Source of the DNA: Haematobia irritans
Taxonomy: Eukaryota; Arthropoda; Insecta; Diptera; Muscidae
Assembly (NCBI RefSeq): GCF_050003625.1
Contig: NC_134401.1
Location: 67,653,629 to 67,717,628, forward strand
Direction of reading: 5' to 3'
DNA: 64,000 nt
In this document: piece after piece, positions 9,113 to 18,990 of the stretch
How positions within the stretch are numbered: the stretch's first letter is position 1
Layout: the number at the start of each line of letters is the position of its first letter
The notes under the pieces: model-generated
Seen by the model: only the letters and a program-made list of their open reading frames with translations
Told to the model about the DNA's origin: nothing
Database searches by the model: none
Made by a program: the position numbers and the translations under genes

Positions 9113-10520
9113 TATTGTTAATCACAATCATAATACATTTTGGAAGACCCTGATATCTGTATGGCTGGGTAATAATTAATCATATGTTACATATAGGTTA
9201 TTTGTAAATTATATAAGATTGATATGGAAATATAAATAGCCTTTGTGCAAAAACCAAATAAAGCAACATTCAAGTTTTGAAGCCTTTAACTGGCATTTCA
9301 ACATAAAAAGTTTTCTTTTCATTTTTATTTGAAAATAATTGCTGTGGCACTCAATTGTGCCTGCAAGGAATATAAGAACAAAACCCTTTTTTTGCCAAGT
9401 GGCGTTTTTAAGCGCCGGCACCTCATTGGGCAGGCCATCAAAAAAAATTCTTAAACACCACAAAACCAACAAAACACTCAAATACTTCCCAAACTATTAC
9501 ACCATGTAACATGGTGGAACAAATATACTTTAGCACAGTTGTTAAAAATAAACAAAAATTTTGTTTGAGTATAGGAGAAGGGATTTTAAATCGAAAATGT
9601 AAGTAAAAAAATTGTCGGAAAAGCCTAGTTTTTGAGATATCGACGACTGAAAATCTTCATGAAATCAAAAAAATTCCATTTTTTTTGCATATTTGGTAAA
9701 AATAGTACATTTTAAGCAGAACATATGAAGTAAAAATTTTGTCGGAAGAGCGTAGTTTTCGAGATACCGACTCTTAAAATTTGGGTATAGGTGGACGGCC
9801 TTCGGCCAGGGTTTGAGACTTTCTTCTATGGACAGAGCCCAAAATGGGCTAACGCGAACCCACGACCTCTCCGGGTCCATGTTATTCGAAATATTTTACT
9901 ATTAGGATGATTATGTGCGATGGATACTAAATCCAATATACGTGATAATGAAAATTTTAGGGGCCCGTAACTCCAAAAATAGGTCTTTTCGCCAAAAAGT
10001 GGTATATTCCGTTTTGTGCTTAGAATCGAATCGGACTTAGACCAATCGGGCCACTTGTACTAAAGTAGATTTAAGCCAAATAACATTTTAGTGACAAACA
10101 TGTTACATGTTCACCATACAAAAATAACATTTTGCTCTTGAAACATGTTTGAGGTGATCATATTCTTTCTCGGCGTGTACACTTTGTCAAAACAAAACAA
10201 TTAAAACAGTTATATCAAATCAAATCGCTTAAAAGTGACGGCATTGACATTTGACGTAATGACATCGGGGTTTTTGTTAAAGATGATGGGTCGGTCAAAC
10301 TAAAGGCCGACTTCACCAACAACGTTCTATGAAAACTAACATGGTTCTTATAGTAATACTAAATACAAATGTTATCAAAGTAAAACCAAAAGTCAAATTA
10401 AATTAAATTTACTACAAAAAGTAAAAATAATGTTTGTAGTGCAAACGTCAATAAACAAAATTGTCCTATCTGAAGCTTGGAAAACCAAGGAGGTGTTCAT
10501 CCTATTTATTATTTGGAGAA
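9113..10520. other. No gene seen; AT-rich, one satellite-like dimer
   Basis: Open stretches such as 9209-9481 and 9665-9880 have no domain and unremarkable composition. The only structure I see is the diverged satellite dimer at 9590-9775. The rest is unassigned repeat-like sequence. Confidence 0.5.
9590..9775 (+). repeat. Two diverged monomers related to the 36-46 kb satellite
   Basis: Two blocks carry GTCGGAAAAGCCTAGTTTTT (9614) and GTCGGAAGAGCGTAGTTTTC (9741), each followed by GAGATA(T/C)CGAC, with a period of about 127 bp. The order 'AAGTAA...TTTTGTC...TAGTTTTCGAGATATCGA' is the core of the monomer that fills 36230-46720, so this is an isolated short copy. Confidence 0.6.
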
Positions 10521-10524
10521 AGTC

Positions 10525-10672
10525 CTATAAACTGCAAGACGGTTGGATGTACAGCTGCTTCGGAATTACTACATTCCTCATCAGCATCCTGTAATTGCAG
10601 CAAAACAATCAACCAATTATCAGAATAAATTCCGGTAATTCAAAAAACCCAAAGTGAACTACACTTTAACAA
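10525..10672 (-). repeat. Diverged partial copy of the 436-bp unit
   Basis: The reverse complement matches the 436-bp unit from the GTGTAGTTCAC block to the CTATAGACTGCAAGATGG block with scattered mismatches. Like the array, it is bordered by AACAATTTTTTTA (10668-10680). It shows the unit exists as a dispersed element. Confidence 0.8.
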
Positions 10673-10688
10673 TTTTTTTAACAATTAC

Positions 10689-10967
10689 GTGCCACATAAG
10701 AAACCAAACCGTTGCTCTTCTACTGGAAACGTTTCCAAGCCGGGCAATATATTGCTATTTAAAAACCTTCCTATCGGACCATGTGAAAGAACGGTACGAC
10801 ACAGGCTCCATTTAATTAAAAACATGTTTAACTATAATGTAAATTACTATTTTCGTATGGGCCATATATTAAAAAGGGTGGCTTCCCTACGGGAAATTGG
10901 TGCAAATTGCCACTGGCGGGCCCATCACAGGACAGGTACCTATACACCACTTGATCGACATTTTTAA
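10689..10967 (+). CDS. Hypothetical small ORF, not recognised
   Basis: An open frame of 92 codons rich in basic residues (for example CERTVRHRLHLIKNMF and HHRTGTYTPLDRHF), directly right of the 436-bp-unit remnant. I do not recognise a domain, see no promoter or splice signals, and the surroundings are all repeats. It could be a fragment of a repeat-encoded protein or chance. Confidence 0.2.
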   Translation: MPHKKPNRCSSTGNVSKPGNILLFKNLPIGPCERTVRHRLHLIKNMFNYNVNYYFRMGHILKRVASLREIGANCHWRAHHRTGTYTPLDRHF

Positions 10968-11099
10968 ATATTCTTATGTTTTAATAAATTCTACATATAG
11001 TTATTTCGTTTAATATTTGTTAAATTTACTATTTGTGAATTGTTGCAATAAATATTTATATGTAAATTTGGTTTGTGGTCTGGAAAATATAGGCATGCT

Positions 11100-11524
11100 A
11101 AGAAGAGGTTCAAGCAAGCGAAATCTAAAAGGATTAATAAAAAAGCAATAAATTACAAACTCGGAAAAATTTAATTGTTCCACTTCGAATGAACAATCTG
11201 CTATACAGCAACAAAACTATATTAACGATGAATATTCCTTAGTGCTACAATCTTTCTTAGAACAAAGTTCGTCATCCGATAAAATATTTTTAACTGAAAG
11301 ACTTCGGCTCTGGTATAAAAGGAACAAGCCCACAAACGGTAGAGAGGCTACTTACTATTTTACAAAAAGAATATTTAGATGTCCCTCTTAGTTTGAAAAT
11401 AATCATACCGATTGGAGAGAAGGTTCTTATAAAAAGGTATATCCAGGCTTTTATTCTAATTTCGGAATGCAAAAACAAGTTTAAACTTTGCAACAAATTA
11501 TATGTTTACATGATGAGATCATTA
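11100..11524 (+). pseudogene. Transposase-like pseudogene, left part
   Basis: In shifting frames the plus strand reads NYINDEYSLVLQSFLEQSSS, then VERLLTILQKEYLDVPLSL. These resemble N-terminal blocks of large uncharacterised transposase-like proteins in arthropod genomes. The sequence stops at a TTA (11522-11524) where a TIR element begins and resumes at 27531, where the plausible continuation MNIDGLPLLKSSKIQ is found. Frameshifts and lack of an ATG mark it as dead. I cannot name the superfamily with confidence. Confidence 0.5.
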
Positions 11525-11824
11525 CACAGGAGAACAAAATTTAACTTTTTTTGTGTTGATTTGAAATTTATTGCAAATTTTTAGTAATTTGAGGTCGCTG
11601 AATCTACACTTGGTTTTTTTTCTATCAGCTCGATTTTTCGAGATATACCGTTAAGTTCAAAATTAAGGGACATATTAAATTTAAAAAATATCAGAAAATC
11701 CCTAACAATATTCTCATTAAGCCGTCTTTACATTGTTTTTCAATTTTCCAAGTAGTTTTAGAGATATCGTTCTAATTTTGAAAAAAATTTAAATTTTTAC
11801 AAAAAATTTTTTTTGTTCTTAAAA

Positions 11825-12389
11825 AATTATATATATTAACTTTGTCATTCCGTTTGTAACACATCGAAATATTGCTCTAAGACCCCATAAAGTATATATA
11901 TTCTGGGTCGTGGTGAAATTCTGAGTCGATCTGAGCATGTCCGTCCGTCCGTCTGTTGAAATCACGCTAACTTCCGAACGAAACAAGCTATCGATTTGAA
12001 ACTTGGCACAAGTAGTTGTTATTGATGTAGGTCGGATGGTATTGTAAATGGACCATATCGGTCCACTTTTACGTATAGCCCCCATATAAACGGACCCCCA
12101 AATTTGGCTTGCAAACCCTCTAAGAGAAGCAAATTTCATCCGATCCGGCTGAAATTTTTTACATGGTGTTTGTATATTGTCTCTAACAACCATGCAAAAA
12201 TTGGTTCGCATCGGTCCATAATTTTATATAGCCCCCATATAAACCGATCCCCCGATTTGGCTTGCGGAACCTCTAAGAGAAGCAAATTTCATCCGATCCG
12301 GCTGAAATTTGGTACATGGTGTTAGTATATGGTCTTTAACAACCACGCAAGAATTGGTCCACATCGGTCCATAATTATATATAGCCCCC
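11825..12389 (+). mobile_element. DINE-1-like (Helentron) element, left part (family 1)
   Basis: Shows the DINE-1 order: GACCCCATAAAGTATATATA block, GAGTCGATCT block, a GTCCGTCCGTCC microsatellite near 11940, then GAACTTGGCACAAGTAG-like sequence, then 153-bp modules (GGATCGG, TTTATATAGCCCCC). Its right part is at 26505-27340 and the BEL element sits between, with CCCCC (12385-12389) duplicated. The 5' terminal hairpin seen in other copies is missing here. Confidence 0.8.
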
Positions 12390-12864
12390 TGTAAAGGCGT
12401 CTTTTAACCAAGAGTGGATGGGTCAAAAGGGCCTTTTGGGAGATTTTTCTAGATTCACTAGGAGTACGATGCACTTGATTCGACAAGTGAACTTTTTTCT
12501 TATGAGGCGCTTGGCCTAAACCATTCCCAAATAAAAAGGTAATTGAACTCCAATTTAATAACAATTTATTGGTGGCCAGTATGACCTGGTTGACTTCAGT
12601 TACAAAACTTAACTAACTAAAAATTCATTTATGTTGAAAAAAAGGAATAGAATGAACGGTATTTATATATGATGAAAAGCGAAAGTTAATGAAAAGAAAA
12701 TATAATAAATGAACCAATAAAGATAAAGGGTAAATGTAATGCATAAAAACTAAATAGAATAATGATGGAGATAATAATAAAATACTGGTTCGAAACCAAA
12801 ATCGCTCTTCGTGAGCATGTAGAGATGTCGTTCAAAAATCTTTATTGTTGAACTCGGTTCAACA
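12390..12864 (-). repeat. Pao/BEL 3' LTR (475 bp), minus orientation
   Basis: Read on the minus strand it starts TGTTGAACCGAGTTCAACA and ends CCTTTACA (TG...CA). It is almost identical to the LTR at 26030-26504. The outside base run CCCCC (12385-12389) matches CCCCC at 26505-26509. A TATA-like stretch (CATATATAAATACCG) lies about mid-LTR. Confidence 0.93.
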
Positions 12865-13680
12865 TATTCCGGCCGCGGCGAGGTACTTAGCTTCATGACT
12901 GAGACATGCACATCCCATCCAGACTCCGTGGATTACCCAGCCAAAGTGTGTTGCTTGTGCGATCGGCAGTGAAGAGTTCTCTTTGATGAATCCACGCGTC
13001 TTAATGCGTTGCCAGGATTTCTTGCCAATAATGACATCAACTTTACTTTCACCATGAAAGTTTTCATGAGCCAGGGGTAAGAATTTACTGAAATGGGCTC
13101 GTAGCCGAGTATCGTTAATCGGTTCGATTGGTGGAATATCAAATGATTGTTTTAATGGTAGAATGAAATCGAAATTTGGCCCCATGCTGTGTATTATAAA
13201 TCTACCAAACGGCTCTCCATCTTCGTTATAGATGGCTTTGAAACCAGGAAATTTATTGGCAACATTCCATAGCTTGGCGGAATGCTCGAAGTTGGACAAT
13301 ACTAGGAACGTCAACACTTCACTGTAATCTTGGTAATGTACGTTGGCTTGAAATAGTGCAGGTACAACTACTGGTGTTTGCGGTGTTACTAGACAGTATT
13401 CATTTTTGGCAGCTGGACTGTGGGAATTCTCATTATTTGGAATTGCACGAGGCACTTGCTCTCCATTCGGATCAACATGAAGCAGGGCATGGTGAACTGA
13501 AGCACAATATAGGCATCGCTCGAGGCTGTAGAACTGGTCGACAGTGTGAGTGTTGGCGAGACAGTTAATACACATATTTTGCTTCTCTACTGATTTGCGT
13601 CGCAGCGCGGGACTGAGTGCCAAGAAATATTTACAATATTTCGGATGGTGGTTCATATTGCATAAGTGACATGTAGGCAT
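12859..13680 (-). CDS. BEL extra ORF (ORF3): zinc-knuckle plus protease-like protein, left-arm copy
   Basis: A 273-residue open frame between integrase and the 3' LTR. Residues 4-15 hold C-x2-C-x4-H-x3-C; a second block CINCLANTHT and a third CLYCASVHHALLH follow, so a triple Cys/His module like the one in this element's own Gag (CLNCLSPGH..., CLKCNGKHHTMLH). The rest resembles the BEL protease region: VDVIIGKKSW...THFGWVIHG aligns with IDLIIGSDYL...SHFGWYLFG of the pol protein, but where the protease has L-D-S-G-S this ORF reads L-S-N-F-E, so the catalytic aspartate is lost. Just before the ATG is a long pyrimidine tract ending TTTTCAG (minus strand, AG at 13688-13689), a strong 3' splice site. 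The reading frame ends inside the LTR edge. Role unknown; occupying the env position and translation from a spliced RNA are inference. Confidence 0.7.
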   Translation of the reverse strand: MPTCHLCNMNHHPKYCKYFLALSPALRRKSVEKQNMCINCLANTHTVDQFYSLERCLYCASVHHALLHVDPNGEQVPRAIPNNENSHSPAAKNEYCLVTPQTPVVVPALFQANVHYQDYSEVLTFLVLSNFEHSAKLWNVANKFPGFKAIYNEDGEPFGRFIIHSMGPNFDFILPLKQSFDIPPIEPINDTRLRAHFSKFLPLAHENFHGESKVDVIIGKKSWQRIKTRGFIKENSSLPIAQATHFGWVIHGVWMGCACLSHEAKYLAAAGIC

Positions 13681-13756
13681 TTTGATTCTGAAAAGAGAAA
13701 GAAAGAAAGAAATACATATAAATGGTTCATTGGTTTTTCATGAGTGATTGAGATAC

Positions 13757-14516
13757 TATTGTGGAGTCGTGACTAGGGATTGTTGCGAAAAGTTCGAAGA
13801 TTGGTTTGGTAAAATGCAAACTTTCACGATGGGTCGCGTTATAACTCCAGCTTTAGTTAAAACGTCCGCAACTCTCACAAGATTGATTCGATGGTAACAA
13901 GCAGGGTTGTAAATTCCTCGAAGGTAAATGTCTGGTTTGCAGCAATCTTCTTGAGGTGCATCTTCATGCTTTTAACCGCTGCCTCCCATATACCGCCCAT
14001 GTGAGGAGCATATGGGGGTATAAACGACCAGCTAAATCCATGAATAGCATATTTCTCCGCGAGGGCTTTATCTGCCACTTTAAGAGATTCTTGGTGTTCT
14101 TTAAGCAACTTATAGCTTGCTCCCACAAAATTTCGACCATTGTCGGAAAATATTGTCTTCGGAAGACCGCGTCTTCCTACAAACCGTGCGAAGGTTGCAA
14201 CAAAGGCATTTGATGATAAATCGGAACACGATTCCAAATGGACAGCTTTTGTTGCGAAGCAAACAAATACTACTTCGTAACCTTTTATTATTTTGGAATT
14301 CCTGACCGTTGATGTACGTAAATTAAAAGGTCCGGCAAAATCCACGCCAGTGTACGTAAATGGCAATGAGAATTGAACACGCTCGGCTGGTAACGATGCC
14401 ATCAGCTGATTTTGCATACGATGTTTGAATATAGTACATTGTGTACAATTTCGTATACACTTTCGTATAAGGTTTTTACTCGTGGTACATAATATACTTG
14501 CTGAAGAGCGCGTCAT
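13757..14516 (-). pseudogene. BEL integrase with internal deletions, left-arm copy
   Basis: The main frame (13875-14516) covers the integrase core: NCTQCTIFKHR at the zinc-binding end, TGVDFAGPFNL with the first D, TIFSDNGRNFVGA with the second D, PHMGGIWEAAVKSMK with E, then EEFTTLLVTIESIL. The core then jumps to the C-terminal block VRVADVLTKAGVITRPIVKV, in another frame, ending at about 13757, so several hundred bases between IESIL and VRVAD are deleted. Upstream, the expected HHCC region between VGGRL (about 14570) and ALFSKY is also missing. A near-perfect 23-bp direct repeat (GAATTCTGGTCTACGATACG) lies at about 14524-14570. Confidence 0.85.
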
Positions 14517-14630
14517 CGTATCGTAGACCAGAATTCATCGTATCGTAGACCAGAATTCTAAAGTCGACCTCCAACGCGTAGTAATCCATTTTCGTCCAAA
14601 AAAGGAGTTACCGTAAGAAGTCTGCTTTTC

Positions 14631-15302
14631 TTACTTATTGATCGCTTTTCGAGCAAATTTTGTATTTCGTTGACAAAAAAAACTTTGTTGGGCTAGAGAT
14701 GTAAGACGCAATTTTGCATATTGAATTTCATCTTGGCTCAAGAGTAGGCGATTTGAAATTACTTCTATTTTGCAGGATTTAATAAATCGAAACACGTAGC
14801 TTAACACACGTAGACAACGATTCAATGACGAAAATTTTTGAATAATATCTTTGGCAGAATCTGTCCACAAAATCAAATAATATTCAAAAGTAATCTCACG
14901 AATTACGACCTCTAATAGCTTCGTGAGCAATCGTGCTCCACATAATTCTAATTTTGGTACGGTGAGCTTTTTTAAGGGAGCAACTTTTGTCTTCCCGACA
15001 AGAAGATGAGAGTGAATCGAGTTATCTGAATCTGGGATTCGTATATAGATAGCCGCGCAGTAGGCTTTTTCCGAAGCGTCGGAAAATGCGTGGATTTGAA
15101 CATTTGCGTGAGGAGAAAAATTGACCCATCGGTCTATATTAATCATAGGAATGGATTTGAGATCATCCGTCAATGACGACCACTTATTAAATATGTGTTG
15201 TGGGACCACTTCGTCCCATTCTGTTTTCTCTTGCCACAAGTCTTGCATCAAGACTTTAGCCGTAATTATTGTTGGCCCTATCCAACCAATCGGATCGAAC
15301 AA
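14631..15302 (-). pseudogene. BEL pol: RT end and RNase H, left-arm copy
   Basis: The 223-residue frame begins FDPIGWIGPTIITAKVLMQD, the conserved Pao/BEL block after the RT palm. It continues with ANVQIHAFSDASEKAYCAAI (RNase H first D), VPKLELCGARLLTKL (E) and YYLILWTDSAKDIIQ (D). It ends at a stop at 14631 soon after KFARKAINK. It belongs to the polyprotein that starts at 22368 and would follow directly after the RT at 19530 if the inverted insert were removed. Confidence 0.88.
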
Positions 15303-15412
15303 TTTTGCGATACAAGATAGTTCTTCCTTTTGGTTATCTTATCATCAAGTTTAACTGGGTCGATCGAACTTTGTTCTTCGATTTTTAGAAATTCTTCGCT
15401 AAGAAGATCTTC
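15303..15412. repeat. 110-bp block present three times (two direct, one inverted)
   Basis: The segment 15303-15412 recurs in direct orientation at 19530-19639 (offset 4227), while most of it is also inverted at 15410 onward as the start of the right arm. The junctions show short microhomology (ATTTT at 19528-19533; TTC at about 15410). This is the duplication-triplication/inversion signature of template switching. Confidence 0.9.
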
Positions 15413-15497
15413 TAAAAATCGAAGAACAAATTTCGATCGACCCAGTTAAACTTGATGATAAGATAACCAAAAGGGAGAACTATCTTGTATCGCAAAA

Positions 15498-16169
15498 TTG
15501 TTCGATCCGATTGGTTGGATAGGGCCAACAATAATTACGGCTAAAGTCTTGATGCAAGACTTGTGGCAAGAGAAAACAGAATGGGACGAAGTGGTCCCAC
15601 AACACATATTTAATAAGTGGTCGTCATTGACGGAGGATCTCAAATCCATTCCTATGATTAATATAGACCGATGGGTCAATTTTTCTCCTCACGCAAATGT
15701 TCAAATCCACGCATTTTCCGACGCTTCGGAAAAAGCCTACTGCGCGGCTATCTATATACGAATCCCAGATTCAGATAACTCGATTCACTCTCATCTTCTT
15801 GTCGGGAAGACAAAAGTTGCTCCCTTAAAAAAGCTCACCGTACCAAAATTAGAATTATGTGGAGCACGATTGCTCACGAAGCTATTAGAGGTCGTAATTC
15901 GTGAGATTACTTTTGAATATTATTTGATTTTGTGGACAGATTCTGCCAAAGATATTATTCAAAAATTTTCGTCATTGAATCGTTGTCTACGTGTGTTAAG
16001 CTACGTGTTTCGATTTATTAAATCCTGCAAAAAAGAAGTAATTTCAAATCGCCTACTCTTGAGCCAAGATGAAATTCAATATGCAAAATTGAGTCTTACA
16101 TTTCTAGCCCAACAAAGTTTTTTTTGTCAACGAAATACAAAATTTGCTCGAAAAGCGATCAATAAGTAA
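15498..16169 (+). pseudogene. BEL pol: RT end and RNase H, right-arm copy
   Basis: Mirror image of 14631-15302 with four visible amino-acid differences (SSLTEDLKS against SSLTDDLKS, SCKKEV against SCKIEV, LSLTFLAQQ against LRLTSLAQQ). RNase H residues are unchanged. It is detached from any RT on its own strand, so it is a duplicated fragment only. Confidence 0.88.
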
Positions 16170-16283
16170 GAAAAGCAGACTTCTTACGGTAACTCCTTTT
16201 TTGGACGAAAATGGATTACTACGCGTTGGAGGTCGACTTTAGAATTCTGGTCTACGATACGATGAATTCTGGTCTACGATACG

Positions 16284-17043
16284 ATGACGCGCTCTTCAGC
16301 AAGTATATTATGTACCACGAGTAAAAACCTTATACGAAAGTGTATACGAAATTGTACACAATGTACTATATTCAAACATCGTATGCAAAATCAGCTGATG
16401 GCATCGTTACCAGCCGAGCGTGTTCAATTCTCATTGCCATTTACGTACACTGGCGTGGATTTTGCCGGACCTTTTAATTTACGTACATCAACGGTCAGGA
16501 ATTCCAAAATAATAAAAGGTTACGAAGTAGTATTTGTTTGCTTCGCAACAAAAGCTGTCCATTTGGAATCGTGTTCCGATTTATCATCAAATGCCTTTGT
16601 TGCAACCTTCGCACGGTTTGTAGGAAGACGCGGTCTTCCGAAGACAATATTTTCCGACAATGGTCGAAATTTTGTGGGAGCAAGCTATAAGTTGCTTAAA
16701 GAACACCAAGAATCTCTTAAAGTGGCAGATAAAGCCCTCGCGGAGAAATATGCTATTCATGGATTTAGCTGGTCGTTTATACCCCCATATGCTCCTCACA
16801 TGGGAGGTATATGGGAGGCAGCGGTTAAAAGCATGAAGATGCACCTCAAGAAGATTGCTGCAAACCAGACATTTACCTTCGAGGAATTTACAACCCTGCT
16901 TGTTACCATCGAATCAATCTTGTGAGAGTTGCGGACGTTTTAACTAAAGCTGGAGTTATAACGCGACCCATCGTGAAAGTTTGCATTTTACCAAACCAAT
17001 CTTCGAACTTTTCGCAACAATCCCTAGTCACGACTCCACAATA
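16284..17043 (+). pseudogene. BEL integrase with internal deletions, right-arm copy
   Basis: Mirror of 13757-14516: catalytic D, D and E blocks are present (TGVDFAGPF, TIFSDNGRN, GGIWEAAVKS). The core frame stops at 16923-16925 (TGA), while the C-terminal block VRVADVLTKAGVITRPIVKV continues one frame over to a TAG at 17041-17043. The same two internal deletions are shared with the left arm, so they predate the inverted duplication. Confidence 0.85.
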
Positions 17044-17110
17044 GTATCTCAATCACTCATGAAAAACCAATGAACCATTTATATGTATTTCTTTCTTTCT
17101 TTCTCTTTTC

Positions 17111-17112
17111 AG
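17111..17112 (+). promoter_or_regulatory. Predicted 3' splice acceptor of ORF3
   Basis: An AG after about 27 nearly uninterrupted pyrimidines, with branch-like CTCAATCAC/CTCATG about 45 bases upstream. The mirrored site is at 13688-13689 on the minus strand. It would allow ORF3 to be expressed from a spliced subgenomic RNA, as env is in errantiviruses. No donor has been assigned. Confidence 0.55.
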
Positions 17113-17119
17113 AATCAAA

Positions 17120-17971
17120 ATGCCTACATGTCACTTATGCAATATGAACCACCATCCGAAATATTGTAAATATTTCTTGGCACTCAGTCCCGCGCTGCGA
17201 CGCAAATCAGTAGAGAAGCAAAATATGTGTATTAACTGTCTCGCCAACACTCACACTGTCGACCAGTTCTACAGCCTCGAGCGATGCCTATATTGTGCTT
17301 CAGTTCACCATGCCCTGCTTCATGTTGACCCGAATGGAGAGCAAGTGCCTCGTGCAATTCCAAATAATGAGAATTCCCACAGTCCAGCTGCCAAAAATGA
17401 ATACTGTCTAGTAACACCGCAAACACCAGTAGTTGTACCTGCACTATTTCAAGCCAACGTACATTACCAAGATTACAGTGAAGTGTTGACGTTCCTAGTA
17501 TTGTCCAACTTCGAGCATTCCGCCAAACTATGGAATGTTGCCAATAAATTTCCTGGTTTCAAAGCCACCTATAACGAAGATGGAGAGCCGTTTGGTAGAT
17601 TTATAATACACAGCATGGGGCCAAATTTCGATTTCATTCTACCATTAAAACAATCATTTGATATTCCACCAATCGAACCGATTAACGATACTCGGCTACG
17701 AGCCCATTTCAGTAAATTCTTACCCCTGGCTCATGAAAACTTTCATGGTGAAAGTAAAGTTGATGTCATTATTGGCAAGAAATCCTGGCAACGCATTAAG
17801 ACGCGTGGATTCATCAAAGAGAACTCTTCACTGCCGATCGCACAAGCAACACACTTTGGCTGGGTAATCCACGGAGTCTGGATGGGATGTGCATGTCTCA
17901 GTCATGAAGCTAAGTACCCAATTATGCTACCTCGCCGCGGCCGGAATATGTTGAACCGAGTTCAACAATAA
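17120..17971 (+). CDS. BEL extra ORF (ORF3), right-arm copy
   Basis: A 283-residue copy of the ORF at 12859-13680. The zinc-knuckle blocks and the protease-like tail are identical apart from I/T in FKATYNEDGE. At the C-terminus a 13-bp difference gives AKYPIMLPRRGRNMLNRVQQ, so translation runs into the LTR and stops at 17969-17971. Upstream, CTTTCTTTCTTTCTCTTTTC then AG (17111-17112) precedes the ATG by 7 bp, a textbook polypyrimidine tract and acceptor. The last codons differ between arms, so which ending is ancestral is unknown. Confidence 0.7.
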   Translation: MPTCHLCNMNHHPKYCKYFLALSPALRRKSVEKQNMCINCLANTHTVDQFYSLERCLYCASVHHALLHVDPNGEQVPRAIPNNENSHSPAAKNEYCLVTPQTPVVVPALFQANVHYQDYSEVLTFLVLSNFEHSAKLWNVANKFPGFKATYNEDGEPFGRFIIHSMGPNFDFILPLKQSFDIPPIEPINDTRLRAHFSKFLPLAHENFHGESKVDVIIGKKSWQRIKTRGFIKENSSLPIAQATHFGWVIHGVWMGCACLSHEAKYPIMLPRRGRNMLNRVQQ

Positions 17972-18423
17972 AGATTTTTGAACGACATCTCTACATGCTC
18001 ACGAAGAGCGATTTTGGTTTCGAACCAGTATTTTATTATTATCTCCATCATTATTCTATTTAGTTTTTATGCATTACATTTACCCTTTATCTTTATTGGT
18101 TCATTTATTATATTTTCTTTTCATTAACTTTCGCTTTTCATCATATATAAATACCGTTCATTCTATTCCTTTTTTTCAACATAAATGAATTTTTAGTTAG
18201 TTAAGTTTTGTAACTGAAGTCAACCAGGTCATACTGGCCACCAATAAATTGTTATTAAATTGGAGTTCAATTACCTTTTTATTTGGGAATGGTTTAGGCC
18301 AAGCGCCTCATAAGAAAAAAGTTCACTTGTCGAATCAAGTGCATCGTACTCCTAGTGAATCTAGAAAAATCTCCCAAAAGGCCCTTTTGACCCATCCACT
18401 CTTGGTTAAAAGACGCCTTTACA
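17949..18423 (+). repeat. BEL LTR copy in right arm
   Basis: Mirror of 12390-12864: TGTTGAACC at 17949 to TTTACA at 18423, 475 bp. It is followed by GGGGGCTATATATAA, the complement of the target DINE-1 sequence, so the target duplication was copied along with it. Confidence 0.93.
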
Positions 18424-18990
18424 GGGGGCTATATATAATTATGGACCGATGTGGACCAATTCTTGCGTGGTTGTTAGAGACCATATACTAACACCATGTA
18501 CCAAATTTCAGCCGGATCGGATGAAATTTGCTTCTCTTAGAGGTTCCGCAAGCCAAATCGGGGGATCGGTTTATATGGGGGCTATATATAATTATGGACC
18601 GATGCGAACCAATTTTTGCATGGTTGTTAGAGACAATATACAAACACCATGTAAAAAATTTCAGCCGGATCGGATGAAATTTGCTTCTCTTAGAGGGTTT
18701 GCAAGCCAAATTTGGGGGTCCGTTTATATGGGGGCTATACGTAAAAGTGGACCGATATGGTCCATTTACAATACCATCCGACCTACATCAATAACAACTA
18801 CTTGTGCCAAGTTTCAAATCGATAGCTTGTTTCGTTCGGAAGTTAGCGTGATTTCAACAGACGGACGGACGGACATGCTCAGATCGACTCAGAATTTCAC
18901 CACGACCCAGAATATATATACTTTATGGGGTCTTAGAGCAATATTTCGATGTGTTACAAACGGAATGACAAAGTTAATATATATAATTTT
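18424..18990 (-). mobile_element. DINE-1-like fragment (family 1), right-arm copy
   Basis: Inverted copy of 11825-12389: two and a partial 153-bp modules, then the GGACGGACGGACATG microsatellite, then the GACCCCATAAAG block reading on the minus strand. The open frame through it is a by-product of the 153-bp (51-codon) period. Confidence 0.8.

Larger units (their letters stand above)
11281..15390 (+). repeat. Left arm of 4.1-kb inverted duplication
   Basis: This arm is the reverse complement of 15410-19532. Matching coordinates sum to 30800 inside 12910-15390 and to 30813 further out, because the right arm carries 13 extra bases (near 17918). Only scattered substitutions are seen (for example codons giving D/E, I/K, R/S and S/F in the RNase H part, and I/T in ORF3), so identity is roughly 99 percent by eye. 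It contains the transposase remnant, TIR element, DINE-1 piece, BEL 3' LTR, ORF3, integrase and RNase H. Confidence 0.95.

Noticed and set aside
15391..15409. Spacer hairpin at the palindrome centre as an origin or cruciform element
   Set aside because: It is explained as the joint of the inverted duplication; the small internal fold is part of the BEL coding sequence also found at 19618-19636.
12390..18423. Reading 12390-12864 and 17949-18423 as the two LTRs of one short element
   Set aside because: They are in opposite orientation and are mirror images of one LTR created by the inverted duplication; the true partner is 26030-26504, which shares the CCCCC target duplication.
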